Origin: an uncultured Selenomonadaceae bacterium
Lineage (GTDB): Bacteria > Bacillota > Negativicutes > Selenomonadales > Selenomonadaceae
DNA length: 64,000 bases
Direction: 5' to 3'
Assembly: GCA_905233135.1 (NCBI GenBank)
Contig: CAJOCQ010000016.1
Span: 1 to 64,000, forward strand
A program made the position numbers and the translations under genes. The notes beneath the pieces are model-generated. The model was not told the origin of the DNA. It searched no databases and saw only the letters and a list, made by a program, of their open reading frames with translations. Of the stretch, positions 7,317 through 16,489 are shown in pieces. Within the stretch, counting starts at the first letter, position 1. The number at the start of each line of letters is the position of its first letter.

Positions 7317-9137
7317 TTAACTTTGCAACCAGAGCATTTGATATTTTTCCATTTGCCTTGCAACGTGTTGCAGAATCGATTTATAAAGCGCGGGATTTTG
7401 GCGCGTCGCACTTTCAAAAGTTTCAAGCGGAATTAAAAGCAGTACAGCTTTTTCAGTCAAAACTTCAGCAGAAATTGTGGCGCGACGTTTGTCCAAGAAA
7501 ATATTTTCGTTAAGCAAGCCGCCCGCTTTAATAATATCAAGAGCATTAAACCAACCGTCGCCCGTATCCAAATTGCGCGCCAATTTCCCTTCCACCACGA
7601 AAATTAAATTTTTATCCAAAATATCGCCAAAAATCCTGTCGCCTTCAAAACGCGTAACAAGTTTTGAATTTTCAACAAGAATAGCCGTCGCGCCCGTTGA
7701 TTCACTTTGCAACATTTTATTTTTGCTGATAAAGTCGATAATAATTTTGCGTTCGTCTTCCTGCGCACTTTCTTTAACAGCGGAAATTTCGGCGGCAAGT
7801 TTTTGGATATTTGAAAGAAAATCTAAAAAAGGTGCGTTCCAATAAACTAACATTTGACGCAAAATCAAATTGTACAAATTCGCCAAACGTTCGCCCGCGT
7901 TGGGGAAAAATTGATTTTTATCGTACTGAAAAGAAATTGACAATTCCTGCACGTTGTACTGAAAATAAACGCCGAGTTTCATCCCCTGCGCATCCCAAGA
8001 ATTTCTTTCTACAATTTTGCCTTCGGGCGTTGCCTCAACTTGCGAAAAAGTTCTTTCGTCGGCCGTAAAATCTAAAAAGCTCAAAAAATGGTCAAATAAA
8101 TTTCCCCTGCGCGAAGTCAAATTTTCAATAGCCGTCCAATCAAAAAAGCTGTACGGTTGCGAAACTACCAACTGCTTGAATTGCTGATTCACGATATTTG
8201 CAAGCGTCATACTTTGAGAACTTTTCAAGCGCACGGGCATTAAATTTAGCGAAAAATCCTGCGCAGATTTTTTATTGGCGGTAAGTTGGCAAAATGCAAC
8301 GTCCGAATTTTTATTTATCGCCTGCAACAAAAATCCCCAAGCAGTTTGCAAAGTTACCAATAACATCACGCGGCTTGATTGCGAATTAACGCGCAAATCA
8401 GAAAGAATATCTGCAGGAATTTTTGTACGGAAAATCTCGGCATTGTACGCGCCGGAAATTTTTTTGGAAAATGGAATTTGCGGCGGCGCGGGTAAATTCT
8501 TCAAAATGTCCGCCCAATATTCTTTGACGCGGTTTTCAATTTGTGGGATTTTAATATTTTTTGGCGGCAAAATTTTTTTGTACTTCTCGTCATTAAAAAC
8601 ATCCTTGAAAAAACTTTCGGCATTGAAACGTTGCGAAATTAACTGCGAAACTGTTATTAAAACGGCGGCTTCATTTTCGTCCGTACGAAAAATTGAAAAC
8701 CTAATCAAATTGCCGCGCACAATGTCAAAATCTAAACGCCTGTCAGCTTCCAAAATTTTTATCAAAGTTTCGTCAAGCTCTTCACCTTCGAGTTTCAAAA
8801 CACGAAAAACAATTTCAGAAATAATTTCACGATTGGTGAAAATAACTTTCAAAGTGCGCGCCCCGACGTTACAGAAATTTGCACGAAAATTTTTATCTTC
8901 GTCAACCAAATTTCTAACGGCGCGGTTAAATTTCAGCGGCGAAATTTCGCCCTTAACCTTGTACAAAGTTTGCACGCAAAAGTGTGGCGATATAAAATTT
9001 TTTCTGTCAAAAAAGCGGCTTTCTTCGGGCGTCAATTCTTGAATTTCCGTAATTTGATTTTGACTGTATCCAGAATCTAAAACAAACTTGCCGTAAATTT
9101 GCTCAAGGATATTTTTTTCTTCAGCCGTAATTTCCAA
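7317..9137 (-). CDS. Condensation-like (NRPS C-domain fold) protein fused to a cyclic-nucleotide-binding domain
   Basis: About 606 residues. Residues roughly 40-460 follow the two-lobed acyltransferase fold of NRPS condensation domains (ISPLKFNRAVRNLVDEDKNFRAN; later VKEYWADILKNLP and NLMPVRLKSSQSMTLANIV). The catalytic HHxxxDG position instead reads SQLISQR, so normal condensation activity is unlikely. Residues about 490-600 resemble a cNMP-binding/Crp-type beta-roll (FEGDRIFGDIL, VVEGKLARNL, RRATISAEVLTEKAVLLLIP). No helix-turn-helix is visible. The start is taken as TTG 9137 with GGAAG 8 bases upstream; TTG 9152 and GTG 9146 are alternatives. It may be a sensor or binding protein; no partner enzymes are adjacent. 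Confidence 0.6.
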   Translation of the reverse strand: MEITAEEKNILEQIYGKFVLDSGYSQNQITEIQELTPEESRFFDRKNFISPHFCVQTLYKVKGEISPLKFNRAVRNLVDEDKNFRANFCNVGARTLKVIFTNREIISEIVFRVLKLEGEELDETLIKILEADRRLDFDIVRGNLIRFSIFRTDENEAAVLITVSQLISQRFNAESFFKDVFNDEKYKKILPPKNIKIPQIENRVKEYWADILKNLPAPPQIPFSKKISGAYNAEIFRTKIPADILSDLRVNSQSSRVMLLVTLQTAWGFLLQAINKNSDVAFCQLTANKKSAQDFSLNLMPVRLKSSQSMTLANIVNQQFKQLVVSQPYSFFDWTAIENLTSRRGNLFDHFLSFLDFTADERTFSQVEATPEGKIVERNSWDAQGMKLGVYFQYNVQELSISFQYDKNQFFPNAGERLANLYNLILRQMLVYWNAPFLDFLSNIQKLAAEISAVKESAQEDERKIIIDFISKNKMLQSESTGATAILVENSKLVTRFEGDRIFGDILDKNLIFVVEGKLARNLDTGDGWFNALDIIKAGGLLNENIFLDKRRATISAEVLTEKAVLLLIPLETFESATRQNPALYKSILQHVARQMEKYQMLWLQS

Positions 9138-9214
9138 GCCAATCACTTCCAATAAAAATTTTTAATTTGTAAATTCCCTGTTAAAATTTAAAAACCTTCA
9201 AATTGCAGGAATAG

Positions 9215-9243
9215 TTACAGCTTTTCAAGAATTAAACTGTAAA
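9215..9243 (+). promoter_or_regulatory. Possible promoter for the SPFH cluster
   Basis: TTACAG (9215-9220), 17 bases, TGTAAA (9238-9243), ending 23 bases before the SPFH gene ATG. Both boxes are imperfect. Confidence 0.4.
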
Positions 9244-9266
9244 ATTTTTTGAAGGAGCAATGCACT

Positions 9267-10673
9267 ATGGGATTTATTCAAGCGGCAATAGGCGCGGCGA
9301 GCGGCGTACTCGGCGATCAGTGGAAAGAGTATTTTTATTGCGACAGTTTAAGCGCGGATATTTTGGTTGCGAAGGGACATAAACGCACAAAGCGCGGCAG
9401 TTCAAACGCGGGCGACGACAACATTATTACTCAAGGTTCACTCGTTGCAGTAAACAACGGGCAATGTATGATGATTGTTGAAAACGGCAAAGTTGTGGAC
9501 TTCATTGCAGAGCCGGGCGAATACAAATACGACAGAGGCACCGAGCCTTCACTTTTCAGCGGCGGAAATTTAGCCGTCAACATTCAAGAAATTTTTTATC
9601 AAATTGGACATCGTTTCACATTCGGCGGCGATACCGGCAAAGACCAGCGCATTTATTATTTCAACACCAAAGAAATTACCGGCAACAAATACGGCACGCC
9701 TACGCCCATTCCGTTCCGCGTCGTCGATAATAATATTGGCTTGGACGTTGACATTTCCATAAAATGTTTCGGCTCCTACAGCTACAAAATCGTTAATCCT
9801 ATTCTGTTTTATACAAATGTTTGCGGCAACGTTGCAGATACTTTCAACCGCGAAGAAATTGACAGGCAACTGAAATCTGAATTAATGACGGCACTTCAGC
9901 CCGCCTTTGCAAAAATTTCTGAAATGGGTATTCGCTATAGTTCACTCCCCGCACATACAACGGAAATTGCGGACGCCCTTAACCAAGTTTTGAGCAAAAA
10001 ATGGGGCGAATTGCGCGGCTTGCAAATTGTTTCTTTCGGCGTGTCGAATGTCAGCGCAAATGAAGAAGACGTTGCAATGATTAAGGAAATGCAACGCACG
10101 GGCGCGCTCAGAAATCCCGCAATGGCGGCGGCACATTTAACCAACGCGCAAGCGACAGCTATGCAAACTGCAGCGGGTAATACTGCAGGCGCGGCTATTG
10201 GTTTTATGGGAATGAATATGGCGCAAAACGCGGGCGGACTCAACGCCAATAATCTTTTTGCACTTTCTCAACAACAACAAATGCAACAGCCGCAAGTTCA
10301 ACACCAAGCACCGCCTCAACCTGCCGGCTGGAAATGTGAACATTGCGGGCAAACAGGCAACAGCGGTAAATTCTGCGCGAATTGCGGCAAGCCTCAACAT
10401 ACGCACGAAGATAACGGCTGGAAATGCGAAAGTTGCGGGCACGAAGGCAATACCGGCAAATTCTGCGGAAATTGCGGCAAGCCGAAACCTTCAGCCGCCG
10501 ACGAATGGACTTGCTTAAAATGCGGCACTGTCAACAAAGGAAAATTCTGCGCAGATTGCGGTGCGCCTAAACCTGCCGCAAATTCCAATTCCAATGAATG
10601 GACTTGCCCGAGTTGCGGCACTGTAAACAAGGGCAGAAGATTTTGCGCCGAATGCGGCAAACCGCGCGGTTGA
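9267..10673 (+). CDS. SPFH-domain protein with four C-terminal zinc ribbons
   Basis: A 468-residue protein. Residues about 10-290 are an SPFH/virion-core-protein-like domain (WKEYFYCDSLSADILVAKG, VVDFIAEPGEYKYD, LQIVSFGVSNVSANEED). A low-complexity Q-rich linker follows, then four tandem zinc ribbons, each with two CxxC pairs (WKCEHCG...FCANCG, WKCESCG...FCGNCG, WTCLKCG...FCADCG, WTCPSCG...FCAECG). SPFH proteins form membrane-associated oligomeric scaffolds. The start at 9267 has GAAGGAG upstream. It leads a plus-strand run with another zinc-ribbon protein and a TPM-domain protein, a combination seen in other Firmicutes, so a shared membrane or quality-control role is likely. Confidence 0.82.
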   Translation: MGFIQAAIGAASGVLGDQWKEYFYCDSLSADILVAKGHKRTKRGSSNAGDDNIITQGSLVAVNNGQCMMIVENGKVVDFIAEPGEYKYDRGTEPSLFSGGNLAVNIQEIFYQIGHRFTFGGDTGKDQRIYYFNTKEITGNKYGTPTPIPFRVVDNNIGLDVDISIKCFGSYSYKIVNPILFYTNVCGNVADTFNREEIDRQLKSELMTALQPAFAKISEMGIRYSSLPAHTTEIADALNQVLSKKWGELRGLQIVSFGVSNVSANEEDVAMIKEMQRTGALRNPAMAAAHLTNAQATAMQTAAGNTAGAAIGFMGMNMAQNAGGLNANNLFALSQQQQMQQPQVQHQAPPQPAGWKCEHCGQTGNSGKFCANCGKPQHTHEDNGWKCESCGHEGNTGKFCGNCGKPKPSAADEWTCLKCGTVNKGKFCADCGAPKPAANSNSNEWTCPSCGTVNKGRRFCAECGKPRG

Positions 10674-10676
10674 TTT

Positions 10677-12575
10677 ATGGACGACGAAGAACTTTTTATT
10701 AAGTTGAACACTTGCTTTACGGCAGGTTATACAGTTCCGCAATTTTGCAAAGATTTAGGCATAAAAAAACCTTTATTTGTTACGGATAACATTGACAGCA
10801 TTATTAAAGGTCAAATTTTTTGGGAAATTTATTCTCAATTTTGCTTTGATAAATTTACAAAAATTAAACCTTGTTTCAGCTTGACTAAAAATGTGCTTGC
10901 CATTGATTTGTCTGTAAATTGCAGTATTGGTCCGCTGATTTTTTCGCCATTCTCTTCATTAAACTTGAAAGATTACGATAAAATTTTTTTATTAACGCTG
11001 AAAAAACAAGATATTTCCATTAACGCAGATATTGCTTATTTAGATGAATTTGCATGTACGTTTTTTATACGAACTTATGTTGAAATTCCGCTTCTGCACT
11101 TTATTCAAGCTCATCCAAAAATAAAAATGTTCGTTATGAATTATCCGGTTCTCAGTCAAAACCCGGAAAATACAGAAATGGAAAAACAACTTTTAAACGG
11201 CGAAATTTTCGGCGGATTTAAACTTATTCACGATATACGGAAAAAAATTGCAGAATCTCCAAATAAAAAAATTAAAACCCCCTACGATTTTTTAGGCTAC
11301 GATAATAAAACAGTTTATAAACTTTTGGAAATAGTTGGCGCAAAAACTTTGCCGAACGGAACAACAATATTGCCCGATAACTTTGACGAGCTTATTAACA
11401 TTCGCAACGGTAAACGCGCTACTGCTTACCAACCAAAAAATTACAAGAACAAAATTTATTTTTTGGGTAATTGCATATATTACGGCTTCGGCGTTCCATT
11501 TGATAAAACGGTTGAAAGTTGTTTGCAAAAATTATTGGTAGAAAATAATTTTCCTTACAGAGTCGAAAATGAATCACAATTTTTTAACGACAGGTACCAA
11601 GATTTATTTTACAATTTAAATAATTTGCCGGTACAAGACGGCGATATTATTTTTGTTTGTGTACATACTTTGCGAACGTATGGGGTTCCACATTTGGATT
11701 TAAGCGATTTTTTCCGCAGACCGCATAATTACGGAGAAGTTTTTGCTGACCAATATCATATAAATGAACTTGGGCATTCGGCGTTGGCAAAATTTTTCTT
11801 CCGATTTTTAGTTAAAAATAATTTTTTCAAAGACAGAGAGTTTAATTATCTTGCACCACCCCCGCCGCCTCGTCGTTACGGCATACCGCAAGAAAATTTT
11901 TACGGCAATTCAAATTTTATCGACAACAAAGATTTACAAAATTACAAAGAAAATCTGCGCAAAAAACGTTTAAAAATCGGCGCAATAGTTATGAACTGCA
12001 ACCCCTTTACTCTCGGACACAAATTTTTAATTGAATACGCGGCGGCAAAAGTTACAAAACTTTATATTTTTGTCGTCGAAGAAGATAAAAGCGAATTTAA
12101 ATTTGCTGACAGATTAAGGCTCGTTGAAAGCGGCGTTGAGGAAATTCCAAACGTCGAAGTTATTCCAAGCGGCAAATTTATTATTTCTCAAAAAACTTTC
12201 AGCGGTTATTTCAATAAAGAAAATCTTCAAGACGTTGCAGTTGATTCAAGCGAAGATGTAGAAATTTTCGCCCGTGAAATTGCGCCGACTTTGGGAATTA
12301 ACATTCGCTTTGCAGGCGCAGAACCTGAAGATACTGTAACTCGTCAGTACAACGAAAATATGAAAAATATTTTGCCGCGTTACGATATTGATTTTTGCGA
12401 AATTCCGCGCCGCGAAATTGACGGCGAAGTTATCAGCGCAAAATCTGTTCGCGCCGCGTTAAAAATTAGAGACTTTGAAAAAATTGCTAAACTCGTTCCC
12501 ATAACAACTTTGGAATTTTTGCGCAATAACTATGCACATTCTACCCCCCCCCATTTGTCGGTTGACGATAATTAA
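10677..12575 (+). CDS. SGNH-like plus CitC-like nucleotidyltransferase fusion protein
   Basis: 632 residues, starting three bases after the SPFH stop. The N-terminal about 250 residues are not recognised. Residues about 255-385 look like an SGNH/GDSL module: FLGNCIYYGFG as block I and DQYHINELGH as the Asp-His block. A proline-rich linker (APPPPPRR) leads to a C-terminal domain resembling citrate lyase ligase (CitC)-type adenylyltransferases: VMNCNPFTLGHKFLIEYA contains the (T/H)xGH nucleotide-binding motif and ISAKSVRAAL the second motif. No citrate lyase genes are nearby, so a different acceptor is likely. A run of nine C (12544-12552) sits eight codons before the stop. Confidence 0.65.
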   Translation: MDDEELFIKLNTCFTAGYTVPQFCKDLGIKKPLFVTDNIDSIIKGQIFWEIYSQFCFDKFTKIKPCFSLTKNVLAIDLSVNCSIGPLIFSPFSSLNLKDYDKIFLLTLKKQDISINADIAYLDEFACTFFIRTYVEIPLLHFIQAHPKIKMFVMNYPVLSQNPENTEMEKQLLNGEIFGGFKLIHDIRKKIAESPNKKIKTPYDFLGYDNKTVYKLLEIVGAKTLPNGTTILPDNFDELINIRNGKRATAYQPKNYKNKIYFLGNCIYYGFGVPFDKTVESCLQKLLVENNFPYRVENESQFFNDRYQDLFYNLNNLPVQDGDIIFVCVHTLRTYGVPHLDLSDFFRRPHNYGEVFADQYHINELGHSALAKFFFRFLVKNNFFKDREFNYLAPPPPPRRYGIPQENFYGNSNFIDNKDLQNYKENLRKKRLKIGAIVMNCNPFTLGHKFLIEYAAAKVTKLYIFVVEEDKSEFKFADRLRLVESGVEEIPNVEVIPSGKFIISQKTFSGYFNKENLQDVAVDSSEDVEIFAREIAPTLGINIRFAGAEPEDTVTRQYNENMKNILPRYDIDFCEIPRREIDGEVISAKSVRAALKIRDFEKIAKLVPITTLEFLRNNYAHSTPPHLSVDDN

Positions 12576-12655
12576 AATTATCAGCTGTATTTTTATTTTG
12601 CAACAAAATTTAAAATCTGCGCAAGTGCGTAAAACCTAATTTTGAAGGTGATTAA

Positions 12656-13756
12656 ATGGCTAATACTTCAGTCAGCTACAAATGCCCGAATTGCGGCGCG
12701 CCGTTGAGTTTTCAGCCAGGCAAAAAAACTGTAACCTGCGAATATTGCGGTACAGAATTTGAAGTTGCCGCTATTGAGGAAATGTTTCAAACGCAAAACG
12801 AAATGGCCGCCGCCGCCGAAGAAGCTCAACAAACAAAATGGGAAACCGAAAACGCGGGCGACGAATGGACTTCAGACGAAGCCGCCGCGTTGAAAGCTTT
12901 GACTTGCTCAAGTTGCGGCGCGGAATTGGTCTGCGACGAAAACACTATGGCTACAGAGTGCGTTTATTGCGGCAACCCTACGATGATTCCAAAACGTTTT
13001 GACGGCAAATTGAAACCTGATTACGTCATACCTTTCAAAAAAACTAAGGCGGACGCGGTTGAGGCTCTGAAAAATTTTTATAAAGGTCATTACCTTTTGC
13101 CCGACAATTTCACGGCTAATAATCGCGTTGAAGCTATTCAGCCAATGTACGTACCTTTTTGGCTTTTCGATTCTCAAATTAACGCGCAGGCGGAATTTCG
13201 CGCAAAAAAAGTTCGCCGCTATGATTCAGGCAATATGATTGTTACTGAAACCAAAGTTTACAACTGCCAACGTGTTGCAAAAATGGGCTTTGAAAAAATT
13301 CCCGTTGACGGCTCAAAAAAAATGGACGACGCCTATATGGAAAGTATCGAGCCGTTTAACTACGCGGAGCTTGTACCTTTCAGCACGGCTTATTTGACAG
13401 GCTACCTTGCCGACAAATACGACGTTGACGCCGAAAATTGTGCGCCGCGCGCAGATAAGCGCGTTGAAAATTCTGCAGTTGACGTTTTGCGCAGTTCTGT
13501 TAAAGATTTTAATTCTGTCGATTTGGTAAACGCCGCCGTTGTTAAGGATGTTGGAAAAGTTATTTACACGCTGGTACCTGTTTGGATTTTGACGACGCGC
13601 TATCAAGACAAGCCGTATACTTTTATGATGAACGGGCAAACGGGAAAAGTTGTAGGCTCTTTGCCCTTCGACAGCGGCAAGGCGTTTAAATATCCCGCAA
13701 TAGCCGCGCTTGTTTCAATGCCGCTGTTTTATTTTGCGGCGAAACTTTTTCTGTAA
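12656..13756 (+). CDS. TFIIB-type zinc-ribbon membrane protein
   Basis: 366 residues with two zinc ribbons near the N-terminus (CPNCG...CEYCG at about 9-31; CSSCG...CVYCG at about 83-106), a central soluble region (PMYVPFWLFDSQ) and one hydrophobic C-terminal segment (IAALVSMPLFYFAAKLFL) that probably anchors it. The ATG is preceded by GAAGGTG. It lies between the SPFH group and a TPM-domain gene. The exact function is not known; the context suggests part of a membrane-bound complex with the SPFH protein. Confidence 0.72.
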   Translation: MANTSVSYKCPNCGAPLSFQPGKKTVTCEYCGTEFEVAAIEEMFQTQNEMAAAAEEAQQTKWETENAGDEWTSDEAAALKALTCSSCGAELVCDENTMATECVYCGNPTMIPKRFDGKLKPDYVIPFKKTKADAVEALKNFYKGHYLLPDNFTANNRVEAIQPMYVPFWLFDSQINAQAEFRAKKVRRYDSGNMIVTETKVYNCQRVAKMGFEKIPVDGSKKMDDAYMESIEPFNYAELVPFSTAYLTGYLADKYDVDAENCAPRADKRVENSAVDVLRSSVKDFNSVDLVNAAVVKDVGKVIYTLVPVWILTTRYQDKPYTFMMNGQTGKVVGSLPFDSGKAFKYPAIAALVSMPLFYFAAKLFL

Positions 13757-13768
13757 GGCGGTGCGGTT

Positions 13769-14572
13769 ATGTTAAAAAATATTTGCGCAATTTTTATGGT
13801 TGCCTTTGCAATAAATTGCAGTATAACTTTTGCTACGCCGGCTTTAGAACAGCTTGACGAAAAAACTTTATCAACCGAAGAACGAACGATTGACGCGGTA
13901 GTTTTCGACAATTCAAGAACTTTGGCTAAAAACGAAATTCAAACTCTTACCAACAAAATTAAAACAGTCGAACAAAAACACGGCGTAAAAATCGGCGTAG
14001 AATTTTTGAAGACAATCGGCGGGCGCAATGTTGAAACTGCCGCGCGGGAATTGCTGAACAAACATTACAGCGGCGCAAAGAACGGCGGGATAATTTTTTT
14101 GGTGGTAATGGACAGCCGCCAATGGTACGTTGCAACAGATTCAACGATAAATAATTTTGTCAACGCAAACGATATAGGAAATTCTTTGTTGGCGAATCTG
14201 CGCGACGGCGATTATTTCGGCGCGTGCAACAGCTATATTGACGCGGTAGATAAATCTTTGAGCTATTACGAACAAAACGGCGCGGCTTATGATTCTTCCG
14301 ACGAATTTAATATAATGGCGGCAATGGCGGCTGTTTTGTTGGGAATTTTATTTGGAATTAGCGTTCGCTCGTGGCTTATCGGTACAATGTCAAATGTACA
14401 CCACGCGGCAACGGCGAAAGATTATCTCAAGCGCGAAACTGTCAAATTTTTAAAAAATCGTGATACATATTTATTTACGAATGTGGAACGCAGACCGAAG
14501 CCGAGCGGCGGCGGAACAGCTTCGCGCGGCGGTAGCAGCGGCGGCGGTGGAGGCGCAGGCGGTAGTTTTTAA
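13769..14572 (+). CDS. TPM-domain (YgcG-like) membrane protein
   Basis: 267 residues: signal peptide (about 1-23, ending ...TFATPA), a TPM domain at about 40-160 (VFDNSRTLAKNEIQTLTNKI, HGVKIGVEFLKTIGG, NGGIIFLVVMDSRQWYV), one transmembrane helix (MAAMAAVLLGILFGISV) and a Gly/Ser-rich tail ending GGGGGAGGSF. This is the usual arrangement of TPM proteins, which are exported with the TPM domain outside the membrane. It starts 12 bases after the zinc-ribbon gene, so it belongs to the same transcription unit. Confidence 0.85.
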   Translation: MLKNICAIFMVAFAINCSITFATPALEQLDEKTLSTEERTIDAVVFDNSRTLAKNEIQTLTNKIKTVEQKHGVKIGVEFLKTIGGRNVETAARELLNKHYSGAKNGGIIFLVVMDSRQWYVATDSTINNFVNANDIGNSLLANLRDGDYFGACNSYIDAVDKSLSYYEQNGAAYDSSDEFNIMAAMAAVLLGILFGISVRSWLIGTMSNVHHAATAKDYLKRETVKFLKNRDTYLFTNVERRPKPSGGGTASRGGSSGGGGGAGGSF

Positions 14573-14596
14573 AATATTTTACAAAGAAAAAAAGAC

Positions 14597-14788
14597 GGTG
14601 CGCAGGATGCGCCGCTAAGCGTACTTAAAAAGCCGCCCGCTTATGCACTCTGCTAACACATTTGCGCTTGTCTTACTTTGCTGAATCGCTTGGGCGTTTG
14701 CAATTTCTATAAAGCCCTGTGCGCTAGCGGGCGGCGATTCTTTCTTTTAGGTGGCTTTTCTTTCTTCTAAAGAAAGAAAAACCACATT
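14597..14788 (+). repeat. Modular structured intergenic repeat, copy F
   Basis: Fills the 262-base gap. It contains hairpin GGTGCGC-AGGA-TGCGCC, a long closing stem GCCGCCCGCT (14632) / AGCGGGCGGC (14726-14735) with GCAC/GTGC just inside, and the terminal hairpin GTGGCTTTTCTTTCTT...AAGAAAGAAAAACCAC. The interior between the closing arms differs completely from copies A-E, so only the scaffold is kept. Confidence 0.75.
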
Positions 14789-14834
14789 TATAATAAAATT
14801 ATTTTTGTAAGCATATTTCAGGAATTAGATAAAA

Positions 14835-15773
14835 ATGATTAATCGCAGAAAATTTTTAACGCTGATTGGCGCGGGTTTTTTCGTAACATTTTTTAGCGGT
14901 TGCGGCGAAACTTCAAAGGTTGCAGTTGAAAATACCGTTGCAGGGGAGAAAAATTTTTTTATGGAAGATTTTAAATTGAACAGCGGCTACAAAATGCCGC
15001 GCTTGGGTTTAGGAACTTGGACGCTTGACGATTCACAGGCTGAAAGTTGCGTACTGCACGCGCTGAAAACAGGGTACAGATTGATTGACACCGCGCGCTA
15101 TTACGGCAATGAAAAGGGCGTCGGCGCGGGCGTCAACGCCGCTATTAATGAAGGCTTTATCAAGCGCGAAGAAATTTTTGTTACAAGCAAAATTATGCCC
15201 GGCAACTATAACCAACCTGACGCCGCAATTAACAATTCGCTTGACGCGCTGAATATCGGCTACGTTGATTTAATGCTGATTCATCAGCCCGGCGCAAATG
15301 ACGAAGGCGTTTATAAAGCACTTGAGCGCGGCGTTAAAGCGGGCAAAATTCGCTCCATCGGTATTTCAAATTACTACACGCCCGCAGATTTTGAAAGGAT
15401 TAATAAAATTGCCGAAATTGTTCCCGCCGTCGTGCAAAATGAAAATCATCCGCTGTATCAAAATTCTAAACTGCAAGATTATCTGCAAAAATACAATACG
15501 GCGGTTGAATCGTGGTACCCGCTCGGCGGGCGCGGCAATACTCAAAAAATTTTGGGCAATGCAACTATCCTTGAACTTTCAAAAAAATATCAAAAAACGC
15601 CTGCGCAGATTGTAATTCGTTGGCACTTGCAGGCGGGCTATATCGTTATTCCCGGCTCGAAAAATCCCGCGCATATTACGGAGAATTTTAACGTATTCGA
15701 TTTTGAAATTTCGGCAGACGATATGAATAAAATTGCCGCGCTGAATAAAAATCGTCGCTTTGAAAATTGGTAA
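14835..15773 (+). CDS. Exported aldo/keto reductase (Tat-type, lipobox)
   Basis: 312 residues. The N-terminus has NRRKFLTLIGAGFF, a twin-arginine-like motif, followed by a lipobox-like FSGC at about residues 20-23. The AKR barrel begins near residue 42. Catalytic residues are in place: Asp-Tyr in DTARYYGNE, Lys in TSKIMPGN and His in LIHQPG; GISNYY and VIPGSKNP are the usual cofactor regions. Tat export would allow the NADPH-dependent enzyme to fold before crossing the membrane. An outside location for an AKR is unusual. It is followed by a TVP38-like protein and a metallophosphoesterase that also has a double-arginine leader. Confidence 0.85.
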   Translation: MINRRKFLTLIGAGFFVTFFSGCGETSKVAVENTVAGEKNFFMEDFKLNSGYKMPRLGLGTWTLDDSQAESCVLHALKTGYRLIDTARYYGNEKGVGAGVNAAINEGFIKREEIFVTSKIMPGNYNQPDAAINNSLDALNIGYVDLMLIHQPGANDEGVYKALERGVKAGKIRSIGISNYYTPADFERINKIAEIVPAVVQNENHPLYQNSKLQDYLQKYNTAVESWYPLGGRGNTQKILGNATILELSKKYQKTPAQIVIRWHLQAGYIVIPGSKNPAHITENFNVFDFEISADDMNKIAALNKNRRFENW

Positions 15774-15792
15774 GAAATTTGGAGGATTTTAA

Positions 15793-16464
15793 TTGAAACA
15801 AGTCAAAATTGCAGCCGCGCTTTTAATAGTGTTGCTGTTCGTTGCAGTGCATATAATTGCGCCGGAATTTTTGCCGGAAATATTTGAATTGCTGAAAAAC
15901 GGCGATATTCAAGAAACGGCGGAGTACATTAAAAGTTACGGCGAATTGGCTGTAGTTTTCAGTTTTCTATTAACGCTTTTTGTAAATGCGTTGGGGTTCC
16001 CGCCCGCAATTATTTTTTCGACGGCGAACACGTTGATATTCGGAATTTTTTGGGGAATAGTAATTTCAGTTGCAGCTGAAACTGTCGGCGTTACAATCAG
16101 CTTTTTGTTGTTAAGATTTTTTTTCAGAGACACTGCAAAAAAATTAATCAGCAAGAGCAAATTTTTAAGTTCTGTTGACAAGTACAGCTCCAAAAAAGGT
16201 TTTCTTGTAATGTTAATAGCGCGAATGGTTCCCTACATTCCGAGCGGCGTTTTAAATGCAGTCGGTGCGCTCAGTTCGCTAAGCCTGCGCGATTATGTTA
16301 TATCGGCGTTCATCGGAAAATTTCCCTCAACGGGGATTGAAGCAATAATCGGGCACGACGCAATTACTCAACAAGAAGACCCGACGCGAATGATTGTAGT
16401 TATAATTTTCGCTGTAGTTTTGATTGTCGGTGCGCTATGGTACGAAAGGAAACATTTGCACTAA
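15793..16464 (+). CDS. TVP38/TMEM64 (DedA-like) membrane protein
   Basis: 223 residues with several hydrophobic helices and the SNARE-associated/VTT domain: ALGFPPAIIFSTANTLIFG, and later MLIARMVPYIPSGVLNAVGAL with the conserved proline/arginine loop, then FIGKFPSTGIEAIIG. Such proteins are linked to lipid transport or scrambling in the inner membrane. The TTG at 15793 has GGAGG upstream. It lies between an exported AKR and an exported phosphoesterase and is probably co-transcribed with them. Confidence 0.85.
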   Translation: MKQVKIAAALLIVLLFVAVHIIAPEFLPEIFELLKNGDIQETAEYIKSYGELAVVFSFLLTLFVNALGFPPAIIFSTANTLIFGIFWGIVISVAAETVGVTISFLLLRFFFRDTAKKLISKSKFLSSVDKYSSKKGFLVMLIARMVPYIPSGVLNAVGALSSLSLRDYVISAFIGKFPSTGIEAIIGHDAITQQEDPTRMIVVIIFAVVLIVGALWYERKHLH

Positions 16465-16489
16465 TAAAAATTTTTGAGAGGAAAAAATT

